A stretch of DNA of 64,000 bases from Siniperca chuatsi (lineage: Eukaryota; Chordata; Actinopteri; Centrarchiformes; Sinipercidae). Below the pieces are notes generated by a model. It was not told the DNA's origin and did not search any database. It saw nothing but the letters and a program-made list of their open reading frames with translations. Positions 47,584-58,619 of this stretch are shown here, piece by piece. The stretch is from positions 3,864,001 through 3,928,000 of the forward strand of contig NC_058051.1 in the NCBI RefSeq assembly GCF_020085105.1, written 5' to 3'. Positions within the stretch are counted from its first letter, which is position 1, and every line of letters begins with the position of its first letter. The position numbers were made by a program, and so were the translations under genes.

Positions 47584-48020
47584 TAGTGATGTGTCGGTCG
47601 CGAACGAATCGGCTCTATGAGAGGGCTCCTTTAAGTGAGCGATGGGAGCCGACTCTCGTCTGAGAGCCGATTAGAGCCGAAATAGTTTTTGTTTCACATT
47701 ACATCATAGAAATGACATTGAAATATATTGTATGTGTCTGTATAGAGTTGTGTATTTATTTATTAACCATACTATTTCATTAGTAGGGTGTTATTTTTCT
47801 TATACAACTAGGAGTTATTCTTGATATATTCCACTTTTAATGTTTAATTGTATTTCAAAGGAAGACTCTCGCATATGTATTTCTTGCAACAAATAAGAAT
47901 GTAACTTAGGCAGTGACCAGCAGCAGTGGTAGTAAATGGGGAGCCGAAAGAGCCGGCTCTCGGAAAGGAACGGAGCCATAAGATCCGGCTCCCTTCAAAG
48001 AGCCGTAATTCCCATCACTG
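47584..48020. mobile_element. hAT-like non-autonomous element rich in GAGCCG motifs
   Basis: The ends are inverted: tagtgatg at the left and catcactg at the right (TIR core YAGTGATG). Subterminal GAGCCG/CGGCTC motifs are repeated on both sides ('gggagccgactctcgtctga', 'gccgaaagagccggctctcg'). The flanking 8-mers taccctgt and tacactat match at six of eight positions, a decayed target duplication at best. I recognise 'agtgatgggaa...cggctc' from hAT elements in many animals. No transposase is encoded. Confidence 0.6.
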
Positions 48021-48373
48021 GTACACTATGGGACTTTATTCTGTCTGCCTCTTTAAAAGGCGCGGTGACAGCATCACAGGGCTACAGAATGCTACGTAGC
48101 TAATGAGCCAATATACAACATCCCGGACTGGAGCTATTTATCTGAGCGTGAGCCCTGGAAATTAAAACTAAAGGTTAGAAAGCAAGAATATTTGTGATTG
48201 ATTTGCTTCGGCTCTCGTGATAAATACCCGTATACAGCCTATATATACGGGGGGGGGGGAACCAACCGGACAGACGGCTGTCTGTAAGCCTGCACGCTCA
48301 CGCCTTCTCCGCTACTGTAACGTTAGTTAGCTAGATAACGCGCTCCTTTGATTATTAGCTATCCAGTTTGAAC
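48021..48373 (+). promoter_or_regulatory. efhd2: efhd2 promoter and 5' UTR
   Basis: Two TATA-like sites: TTTAAAAG (48052-48059) and TATATATA (48240-48247), the latter followed by a G11 run (48249-48259). The second would start transcription near 48270 and leave a 5' UTR of about 100 bases. The sequence becomes CpG-containing towards the ATG. Which TATA is used cannot be told from sequence. Confidence 0.4.
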
Positions 48374-51300
48374 ATGGCCACAGACGAGCTCTCGTCCAAG
48401 CTAAGCCGTCGGCTGCAGATCGAAGAAGGAGCCGAGGACCCCGTTGCTGTGGACGTCCCCGGACACCAGAACGGGTCGGTAGAGAAACCGAGTACGGCCA
48501 ACGCAGACTCGGAGCTGGGCGCTAAACTGATGCGGCGAGAAGGGCTGAACGAGGGGCAGGGTGAGCACTGTCAGCCCAGCATGAAGGTGTTCAACCCTTA
48601 CACCGAGTTCAAAGAGTTCTCCCGAAAGCAGATCAAAGACATGGAAAAGATCTTCAAAACGTGAGTGTGTCACAGTCCGGACGAACACTGATACCCCGGG
48701 CCGGTTGGAGGCTACATCTCAAACAGGCCAGGGGGTTGCCCATTTTAATTTCCTGTAAGTCAGTAGGTTTTATCAGGGAAGTAACGTTAAGATTGCTCAT
48801 ATAAGGAAGTTGAGTTGACAGGTTGCTCATGTAGGTCACATCTTAATAAAACACCTTATTTTCTTATATCAGTTTTTTTTACAACTAGAAAGTAGTAAAA
48901 GTACCACAGAATGACACAAAACGTCAATCTAAATTTAAGGATTACTGAACGAGAAAAAGGCTTAAAGACAGCATTTGGAGCTCTGGGAACTGATGACATG
49001 ATGGGCGTTTTACTTTTTGGGATAAACGGTTGTGAACTAAAAGATCGCTAAATTAATACAGAAAATAATCATTTTTTGCAGCTGTTTATGTTAAATCTAA
49101 TGTACCTCTCGATTTCTGTATCTTGAGTTATGGCAGGGTGGGGACATTAAGTGATAAGGAAATCAGGCAACAGGCTTTCATTGAGTAAAGAATATTTCAT
49201 AGTGTTCTCAGTTCTCAATCCAGGACCTGATGTGTGGTTAATAAAGATGTTAATAAATAAAAATGCCGTGAATTGACCTCTTCAGTTTCCCAGATAATCA
49301 GTAACCCTCTTTCTGGAGTCCAAAATCAATTAATGTATTTTAAATGTAAGTACACATGCATATTAGTTTGACACTTTTGCCTTCATAAGATTAGGCCTGG
49401 TGAAAGATTAAAGAAATTAATACAATTACTTGAGCTGTAGAAATCTGCCCTTTTATACTGAACTCTTTAAGCCCCAGTTAAACCAGGGGGCAGTACCGCA
49501 AAGCAAGTTCAGCTTCCTCTGGCACTGTTTGGGGTTGCCTGGCTTCAGTGAGCCTAACATTGGTGATCCTGGATAACGGGTGTCACGAAGCTGGCTAACT
49601 CTGGGTTTTCCAGTCCAGCTAAAAGTGTTTATGTGAAAGAGGCGGAGTTGTTAATTACAAGCAACATCATCGGAACAAAGTGCTTAATATGACAGGATAT
49701 GAAATGGTGATACCCTCAGGGAAATTTTGGTTATAGCCTCAGCACAGAGTGATATTCATTGAGGTGAAATGTAAACAATATAATCACATAACTAAAATAA
49801 GGTATAAGTATTTCTAATAGAATTATTGTATGTCTTTTGTATAGTTATTGTTTTTTACTTTTTTGTCTGATGATGAACAAACTATTATTAATATGTGATG
49901 CATATAAAAAAAGTTAAAAGTAATGTAAGACTGTTTCTGCTGCCAAAGGAGAGAGGAGAAGAAAATTAGCTCATGTCTGATGACGTCTGTTCCACTGAAA
50001 TGTTGCAGTTATGATCACGGGAGCTGATAAACAGTGTGCAGATTGTTTGTCTCATGAAAGACAACAGCGAGTAAACTTTTTTTTTATTTCTAATATCACC
50101 ACAAAGTCGCCCCATGGCATTGTTGTCGCCCTTACTGTCACTTGCGAGGGGAAGTGGCTGTGGTGTAATAGTCAGTTACACCACTGTTCGCTCAGTTCAA
50201 GTGAATGTTGCTGACTTGTTGATGAGGCTGAGTCAGGCTCCACAACTGAGTTGGAGCTGAATGGCAGGAATTTAGGGTCAGCCAGCATTTATCATACTGC
50301 CCAAGCAGTCGGTGTGGGTGTGGGCACTGGTGAAATGAGTGTTTGTTTATTATACCTCTGCTGACCACCTCCTCTTACTTACACTACAGTAAATGTAGTT
50401 AACAAAGCATAAACATGACACTTGGCTGGATAAATGAAGATGAAAATGAAGTTATTATTATGAGCATCTATATCATGTAACACTCATTTCTGTGACAAAG
50501 AGTCTTCTGTGCTTTCTGCTGTTTTTTTTTTTTTTTTTTTTTTTTTTTTTCTAGTTTTAGTCCTCATTGAGGGAAACTGTTGCTCAGATTGACTCTGAGG
50601 TTTTGTTTTTGTATGTCCATGACTTCTGCCTGTTTCTGTGCGATGCCCTGCCCAGATTCTTCAGGTTCCTGTCATGTCCAGGCCTGTCCAGGCATTTAAA
50701 ATGCACTGCTTACTTACACATACTCTTTGTACAGCCATCTTCAAAGGGTTCAGACCCCATCAGACATGTACAGTTTCAGCATTCATCTTGTGAGTTAAAC
50801 AATAAGAAAGTCAAAAAGTGAGAGGACATTTTCCATATTATACAGTCAGCCACAGGCTGTTTTAGGATAATGTTCAGCAGAAATAAAATGGGTCTGATCT
50901 GTCCATCAAAAGCTGGTTGGTTTATTGTTCAACTGAAATCACTGTTAGGCATCCAAACATTTTGATTATTGAAAGGAAGAAAGAAGAAGGTCTTCAGGGA
51001 TAAATCAGAAATGCCAAATTCCAGCTGACCCAACAAGGGCACTTAGACATAATGTAAAAGAAATAGTGGGTGGGTAAATGTGAATTATAGTCTCAGATTA
51101 AATGAAAATTATAATAAATATTTAATGACAAAAAAATTGTAAAAGTCCTGCTTTGTGCAAACTATAAAAGCATATATAAAGAAAGTTTGACAGAATAAAG
51201 CATAACCATGGGTTCAAAAATGTCCTTACCGGTGACATAACCAAACCTACGCTCTGGATCTGACTATTGGCACATATCTTTCCCAACCCATGTTCAGAAC

Positions 51301-54300
51301 TTCATCCAGGTTTCAGTCCAAAGGATCCCTTCTCTTATTTGATTTAATACACACTCCGCACAGAAAGTGGGAGTGACTGTCGTATTGTCGGATTTGGGAA
51401 GGTACAAACATCAGGAGACATTTTTGTGGCTGCTAAAAATCCGAAGGAGAATACAGTTTGAATTGGAGAAATAAAACACAGAGCAGCTTCCTTCATGGGA
51501 AACGGAGCCCTGTGTCTCTTTGCTTTTTTTCCTGAGAAGTCTCTTTGGAAAACAAATATCTCAAAATAGATGTGGAACCGTGCCAACCATTGAGACCGAC
51601 TTGGAAAAGAGATTGGAGGGAGCTAACTGTTGAAAGTACTCAGTCAGGTGGAAGTTTATCTAGTCTGTGGTAGGACGGATAGATAATAGAGTATGTAAAT
51701 AAGTCAATAACTGCACGAGTGCCAGATTTAGCCACTCTATTGACTACGACATGAGTATTCAAGAAGAATACTTTGCCTCCGCCTGCCAAAGAGGAAATGC
51801 AATCTGATAGGCACTTCCTCAGTTGTACTGAGCACAGAGCTTACAGCAGTTGTTAGCATAGAGCAGGGATTTGGGAAGCCCTGCTCTATGCTAACAGTAC
51901 CTGTCAGTCTTTTATCCCCTTTTTCAGGACACAAATATTTTTAAACCCCCTATCTCTTAACATACACACACATAAACACACACACAGCCTTTGCCGTAAC
52001 CTCCACGATAGAAACGAATACAAAGCTGACACTTCAGAATAGCGGTGTGCCATATCATATGGTTCAGGATAATACCGCTTTAATTTTTAATATGATTTTT
52101 TTAAAAATCATATCGTGATAATGGCAACATTCCGAGCACAGCAACAACAAGCAAAGCGAAAGTGACATTGCTACCGGCTCCACGGTGGAGGAGTTGGTTC
52201 CAAAAAGGGGAGCTACTTCAGTAGTGTGGAAGTGGTTTGGTTACAAAAGATCAAGCAGTTTCCCCACACATAGACTTTACTTGGTCGGGCCACCCTGGTG
52301 TATTAACGGCGCCATTAGCAGCGATCGATTAACTAGTGGACAATCTTCCCCTCGCTCTACCTCTCCCGTGCAGCCCACTGACAATCGCACATGCTCTGCA
52401 GAGAAACCACACACAGAGAGAGAGAGAGGGAGGCTCCTACTTATGCCGTTGTTTAGTAAAAGCTTGTAAATGCAGCTGTTGGTGCTGATGTCATTCGGTA
52501 CCATTTTGGTTTCGATCGTTTCGATCGTCTACATCTTTAACAACAAGCCTCCTGCACACGCGGCTCGCCAAGCAAGAAGGAAAAAGCAAAACGCGAGTTG
52601 TGTGTTTTGGGGCGACTTTATAAAACATACTGCCGACGAAGGAAGTCAACACATACAGGGAGAAAGAGAAACAGAAAGAGGCGTGGCGAGTCAGTGTGTG
52701 TGTGGGGGAACTGAAGGGAAAAGCAAGATGAGCAGATTACAGTAGTTTGTGAGTAAACACTACAATAAGATGGAGGATTCAGTTGAATTAAAATGGTGAA
52801 ATAATTTACTAGAAGTAGGGTAATGTAAATCGTTATCACAGAAATACCCTGAAATATTATGATTTTATTTTACGGCCATATCGTCCACCCCTACTTCAGA
52901 ATGTAAGTGACTTCCACAGTGATAACACAGGATGGCTTTCCATTGGAATCACTTGGAATCTTGGAAGTACTGTTTATCTTAAATAGAAGCTCATAATCTG
53001 ATATAAATATTGATATGATATGCTTGAAAGTTAACTGGGAGATTGTCCTGAAATTTTTGTGTGATCAGCTAAGGCGGCATGCTGTTGGTCTTGTTCAACT
53101 ACAAAAATACAAAGTCCACTTGTGGCCACACAAAGGTGTTACAGAGTGATGTTTCTTTGTCTAACAAACACTTCTTTACCAGACAACAGAAGTTTCTTAA
53201 GTGTTATAAATTAAGTTAATAAATTATCTACAGCAGATACAATGTGCTGCCAGTTATGTTTGTCTTTTGAACAGGTGAAAGTGACCTTTGGCTAAAAATA
53301 GAACCCTGCTGCCTAAATGTTTTCTACATTGCTCTTTGCAGATAGAAAGAGCAGGGAGAGAAAAAAAGTTCAGTAAGACATTCGTTTACATAAGAGCTTT
53401 GTGAATCCAGGTGTTTTTCCAACCAGGAGCCACATCGAAAATGGAACTGGCTATCAGAACCCATCCCTAAAGACAGGCCTTCCTGCAGTGCATTGTGGCG
53501 GACACCTCGCCTGAAATAAAGACAACTCTCACTGATGTCGGAAAAATTTCTAAAATATTTCTAAAATGTTAACCTTCGTGGAGAAAGAGCAGGCCACAGA
53601 CCAGTTTTGTTTTGCTACCGCCATGTTTCTGTCCCTCCTAATGTTACCCCCACGTGGGGCAAACATGCAGAAAATATATATTCATTCCAACCAGAGAGAA
53701 ACGATCGGATTAAGCGTTTACATGGTTATTAGGTGCTAATTTTTCCTACTGAACGGCCACCACTTACACCACCCCTGTCAACCCGATTTGAAAATTCCTT
53801 CCGATCGGGCCAGTCTCTTCCGACTGAGGTGGTTACATGAGGCATTTTTATTCTGATTGGGCTATTATTCGGATTATTAGTGGAATATTAGGGTCCATGT
53901 AAACGCAGTTAATGAGCTACACTGTTGCACTGGCTGACATGTTCCTTCATTACCATGAACACACACACACACACTGCAGTTTATTTTAAGGAAGGAGACT
54001 ATAGAATAACACCAGACTTGCCCTTTTTAAGTTTGTTTGTCCTTTGTGTTTAAAAAGGTTTTATGAAGTACTACATTTACACTCTGAGTAGGCAGCTCTG
54101 TACACTAATGTCTCTGAACAGCTGCAAGATATCTTTGAGGACTGTTGGATCCTCAAACAAAGTCCTCTAAGAGAACAAATGTAAACTTCCCTCTGTGATT
54201 CATTTTTTATCAAAATCATATCTAGTGTTACTCCAGCTTTTAGGTGGAGCACACTCAATGCTGTTTTAAGGAAAAGATGTTTATCACTCCGTCTTGGATT

Positions 54301-57300
54301 CATTACTTCCTGTGTAAACATTTCCCACCAATCACTGATCCACACTGGTGGAATCGGTGTCTCAGCGAGGAGGGACAGGGCACTCGTCTCTGCTGCACAC
54401 ACAGTGGGAAGACAAGTGTCAGTCCATAGTATTTAACTCGTAGGGCAGCTTGAATGTTCGATGCCTTTATGGTTAGTGAACAGTTAAAAACTTATCTACC
54501 TATCGATCTTGATTACTCAGTGTGTGAGGTATGTGTTGGTAAATCATCAATTAGAAATGAGTGAAAGAAAATAAATCATTGATATTCTGTCAGTATGTAC
54601 AAACATGGTCTTTGGCCCGCTACATCAGAAGGAAAAAGTGTTTACACGTTTTCTGAACAGCACGCTCAAAGGCGGGGTGAAAATCCGGCCATCATAGAGA
54701 GTGGGGAGATGCAGTATTGTTTAAATACGGGGATTACAGAACACACTTTCTCTCCTGGAATGCATCCGTAATGTTGCACTCGGTTGTTCACACAAAAAGT
54801 GCTGAGTAAAGAATGAAAAAAGAGAGCTAGAGAGAGGAAAGTTAAAAACCCTTCTTATTTCCTTACCTACACACACCTGACCGATCACTGTGTGAATGCT
54901 GGATTGTCAGTTTCTGAAAGTTACAGAAATTGTAAAAGCTCCCCCCCCCAATATGGCGTTGGAAATGTGTGGGAGGGGAGGGGGTTTCCGAAGCTATTCA
55001 ACCATCTGACAGGCACTCCTGAAAAAGTATACTGGCACCTTTTTTTTTTTTAAAAGTCTGAGTCAACATGTAGCAGCTGATTTCACATCCGTACCCTTTG
55101 TGCGCACCCGGCCTCCTCAGACCTCAGAGTTTCATCTGTTCTTTCCTGGCAAGACAAAACAAACCAGGTCCTTTCCACTTAATGCACCTAAACCTATTCA
55201 GTTAGAAATGTGCAGTCTGTGGTCGACACAGGATTTGTCAGTCAGTTCACTCAAATTACAAATAAATGTATTTCCACTCTGTATTTTCACCAGTGGTATC
55301 TATCCACTCACTCCTCCACCCAAATACAATGGAGGTGAATGGATGTGCTGTTTACACCATTGAAAAATGACCCTGTAACTTTGGAAAATCCAGAGAGCAC
55401 ACTTAAATTTTCATGGGGGCTATTAGGCCTTTTCCAGTGCTGGAATTTAAAGCTGGGTTTATATGCGACACAAGAGGATTTCACCTGTTGATAGCGTCAC
55501 CGACAGACACCTACGAACACAGATGCACTACTTGTTGTTGATTTTTCTCTCACATTCGCTTCAGTGTGAGATCTGTTCGCCGACAGAACCCTTCTGGTTT
55601 CTAACATCTGACTCCAGCTCCCATTGAATGGCCTCTCCACAAACACTGATGACCTGAACATTGTGGTTTTGGTCTAGATTGTGATTGGTTACCAACGAGT
55701 ACCTGGAGCATTTAGTATCACTTCCTGAGCGGAGGCCAAATTTAGTTCCGGGGACTCGTCCTCGCAGTGGGATAAATAAAACCAAAACTATCTGCAAGGC
55801 TTTAAAGTGGCACAGCATGCACATGGTAAAAGGTGTGTTGTTAACAAACAGTTAACAACAGTTTTATATTTGATTCTGTCAAGGTATGATGTTGAGAAAG
55901 ACAACTTCATTGACCTGATGGAGCTGAAGTTGATGATGGAGAAGCTCGGAGCGCCACAGACACACCTTGGTTTGAAGAACATGATGAAGGAGGTGGACGA
56001 GGACCTGGACAACAAGCTCAGCTTCAGAGAGGTGAAACAGGAAAACCAGATTAGTATCAGTCAGAGGATGCGATATTCCTTCTCTGTATATCCATGTCTC
56101 TGTTCTTCCTGTCCTCCTCAGTTCCTGCTGATCTTCAGGAAGGCAGCAGCAGGAGAGCTGGCAGAGGACAGCGGCCTCAGTGTCCTCGCTCGCCTCACTG
56201 AAATCGATGTCTCCACAGAGGGGGTCAAAGGAGCCAAGACCTTCTTTGAAGCCAAAGTAAGTTGACTCCAAACTTCTTATACAACAACATAGTCAGTGTT
56301 TCATTACAGTCAGTACACTAGCACAAGTGTTTTAGACGAGTAGATATACCGTATACTACACACACATGCACACAAAGTTTCACGTGCATGCAATCAAAGT
56401 TACTTCTAGGTGAAGCATCAGGTTCTGTGTTACAAATCTCTGCCGCAGCTGATGCAGTCCAGTGTTCATTTTTCCAACAAAAACTATGCAAAAAATATTT
56501 GTTGACAACCTTTTTTTTCACAATGAAAACAAGACTAACACAATGTCTACGCGGGCTGCATAGTGAAAGCAGCATATTAGCAGAGCAGCAGCAGCTTCAG
56601 TCCTCCATCAATAGCTGCGGTAACATGGACTATATTTCTTCAACCCGACTGAAATCATTCTGATTAGAGATTCCAACGTATCTGTTTACATGGACGCTAA
56701 ATATAGTGATCCGATAAGATGTGCGTTTACATGCCCCAAAGCATTAAATCAGAATCTAACAGAAACATAACAGAAGAAGAAGAAGAAGAAGAAGTGGTTC
56801 CGCCTGTTAATACAATTTTCAAGATGGACCCACATCGTGTCCTGGGAACAATATTTGCGTTTCTGCTGTTAGGGTTAGGCGTTCGACAATCCTTAAATCT
56901 TTTAAGGTCTCCAACAAAAAAGTTGTATCAGCCACAGACCAGTTTTGTTTTGCTACCGCCATGTTTCTGTTCTTCCCAGAAACTTGTTCACGTCACCTAA
57001 TGTTGCCCCCACGTGGGGAAAACGTGCGCAGAAAGAATATTTATTCCAACCAGAGAGAAACGATTGGATTAAGCATAGTGCGAGTGAAGCGTGAGCTGTT
57101 ACGCGGCCCGTGTGGACTAAAACAGAAGCATATCTGTTCCATCAGACGCATGTGAGACTGACGCTTTCTGTGCAGACAAGCCTTAACGCTAAATGAAAAG
57201 TAACATTGTAAAACAAAGAAAATTATTACAATTTTCATCAATAAATAAAAACTAAATGATAATGCGAAATACGGATGAATGGACAAATGAACTAATTACT

Positions 57301-58619
57301 GTTTTAATGCAAAGTCTTATTTAATGACCTACATACATGTGTGGAATCAAACACTCACATTCACACCTACGGGCAATTTAAAGTTAGGTTCATCTTAAAA
57401 CAAATTCTTCCTGAACACAGTTTAAAAAATCAAGTTGATTTTATATTAGGGAATATCTGATAAACTCCGTGCTTACTTGTACTACTTCAGTTTCTGATAC
57501 TGGGTGCAGGGGTGAAAGTAGATTGAAGCTCTGTGAATGTTGACAAAGCTTTCAAAATCATAATGTATGGTATGAAAACCAATCACAAATATATGCCGGT
57601 AATGTGTCAGCCAACCACTAAAATGTTTGGAATTTTGGTAGAATCGTTTATCATTAGTCAATAAAGTGTGTGTGGTTTGGTTGTGAAAAAAAAAAAAATA
57701 AAGTACAGGAACAATAAATCAAATGCACCCTTCCAAGCACAGTGTGTGTTTAGGAAGTAAAGATGCACACCGTTATTATGCCGGAGTTACAGAACAACCC
57801 ATGGAAGTCGCATAGCTTGTTTGACTTGATGTCTGTGTTGTTGGAATAAAACTGAACATCAGGAAACATCACAACTTATTTTGTCTGTCATATTATTTGG
57901 GAGATTTTTGCAAGAAACGACTGTCTGCCAAAACCCCTCAGCACTCTATCAGACAGTCAGCTGCAGCAGAAGGTGACGTTAGCCAGCAGTAACTAAACCA
58001 TTTTGGAAAGGCAGCGGGGTTCCCTCAGCATGAATTAAAATCCCACAGGTCTGTGCTCGGCACAAACCATTGACTGTATATAAAGTTCATGGCACAAACA
58101 CACTGGAACAATTTAAAGGCAATAAGAAAACAAACAGTTGACCTAACGTTAGCAGATGTGTTTTCTTGTTGGAAATGCGATCGTGACGGCTGTTGTATGT
58201 GGGTTTTGGCAGGCAGCTGCTGTCCCCTCTTCCCAGTACTGCGTACCGGCACTGAATCTTTTAGTGGTACTGAGTACTGGACCGTACTGACCTACTTTCA
58301 CCCCTGACTGGGTGCAACACACAATGTTGTGCTAAGCACAGGATGCAGGTTCCTTACAAAACCCTTCCTCTTAGCCTTTACAGGCCGCAGGTCTTTGAAA
58401 TTCAGTTTCAATTCTCAGCTCTTGGCTGAGGAGCTCCGCTGTGGCCGCGCTCGTCACCTGACGGCTGTGTGTTTTCCTGTTGGACAGGTCCAGGCCATCA
58501 ATGAGTCCAACCGGTTTGAGGCAGAGATCCGCCAGGAGCAGGAGGCCAAGAAGAAGCAGGCCGAGGTGCAGAAACAGAGAGGAGCTGCTTTCAGAGAACT
58601 GCAGTCAGCCTTCAAGTGA
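48374..58619 (+). CDS. efhd2: EF-hand domain-containing protein D2 (swiprosin-1)
   Basis: Cytosolic Ca2+-binding adaptor known to bind and bundle F-actin and to modulate immune-receptor signalling. Four coding exons: 48374-48660, 55884-56031, 56122-56256, 58488-58619. GT-AG junctions, 233 aa (human protein about 240). The N-terminus MATDELSSKLSRRLQ and the C-terminus AAFRELQSAFK favour EFHD2 over EFHD1. Residues ~1-70 are low-complexity. The conserved VFNPYTEFKEFSRKQIKDME precedes EF-hand 1 (loop Asp98-Glu109: D-x-E-x-D-x-F-x-D-x-x-E). EF-hand 2 (loop Asp134-Glu145: D-x-D-x-D-x-K-x-S-x-x-E) ends at the exon 2/3 border. The last exon is a charged coiled-coil helix (about 191-230). The ATG has A at -3 and G at +4. 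Intron 1 is 7.2 kb and intron 3 is 2.2 kb, both carrying transposons. Intron 2 is only 90 bp. Confidence 0.92.
50522..50550. repeat. T29 homopolymer
   Basis: Twenty-nine T in efhd2 intron 1. It may be the poly(A) end of an antisense retroposed element, but no body was recognised. Confidence 0.95.
51851..51896. repeat. Perfect 18-bp hairpin in efhd2 intron 1
   Basis: Arms 51851-51868 (tgttagcatagagcaggg) and 51879-51896 are exact reverse complements around a 10-base loop (atttgggaag). Two G-T pairs could extend the stem outward on one strand. Shorter than a usual microRNA precursor. Confidence 0.9.
52040..52893 (+). mobile_element. Non-autonomous hAT element with BED-finger fragment
   Basis: The 854-bp element is flanked by a perfect 8-bp target duplication, CTTCAGAA (52032-52039 and 52894-52901), the hallmark of hAT insertion. 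The ends are inverted and related: tagcggtgtgccatat at the left, and the complement of the right end reads taggggtggacgatat. Inside, 52185-52255 encodes VEELVPKRGATSVVWKWFGY, the start of a BED zinc finger like those of ZBED-type hAT transposases. The rest of the transposase is absent. It sits in the sense orientation in efhd2 intron 1. Confidence 0.85.
52902..55883 (+). other. efhd2 intron 1, right part
   Basis: Intron sequence with one repeat (53594-53905), a short CA run near 53957-53974 and C/A homopolymers near 54940. No internal exon recognised. Confidence 0.45.
53594..53905 (+). repeat. 'tttacatgg' interspersed repeat, copy A
   Basis: 'ccacagaccagttttgtttt', 'gctaccgccatgtttctgt', 'cccccacgtggggcaaac' and 'ccaaccagagagaaacgat' are shared almost word for word with copy B in intron 3. 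It ends near 'gggtccatgtaaacgcag'. It lacks about 25 bases present in B. Probably a non-autonomous DNA transposon family. Name unknown. Confidence 0.65.
56660..57080 (+). repeat. 'tttacatgg' interspersed repeat, copy B
   Basis: Opens with 'ctgattagagattccaacgt' and 'atctgtttacatggacgct', and contains the same core as copy A (from 56932). The open frame across it (56719-57000) has no known motif. Confidence 0.6.
57507..58306. mobile_element. Non-autonomous hAT element with perfect target duplication
   Basis: The 800-bp element has 15-bp perfect terminal inverted repeats caggggtgaaagtag (57507-57521 and the complement at 58292-58306). It is flanked by identical 8-bp duplications ACTGGGTG (57499-57506 and 58307-58314). 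The CAGGGGTG start and 8-bp duplication are diagnostic of hAT. No transposase domain is encoded. Confidence 0.9.

Larger units (their letters stand above)
48661..52031 (+). other. efhd2 intron 1, left part
   Basis: No internal gene. Notable items are a T29 tract (50522-50550) and a perfect hairpin at 51851-51896. Otherwise AT-rich unique sequence. Confidence 0.5.
56257..58487 (+). other. efhd2 intron 3
   Basis: 2.2-kb intron containing repeat copy B (56660-57080) and an 800-bp hAT element (57507-58306). A GAA-type run at 56770-56795 produces a poly-Glu reading frame that is not a gene. Confidence 0.7.

Noticed and set aside
56719-57000. 93-codon frame with poly-Glu in efhd2 intron 3
   Set aside because: Arises from a GAA microsatellite inside an interspersed repeat.
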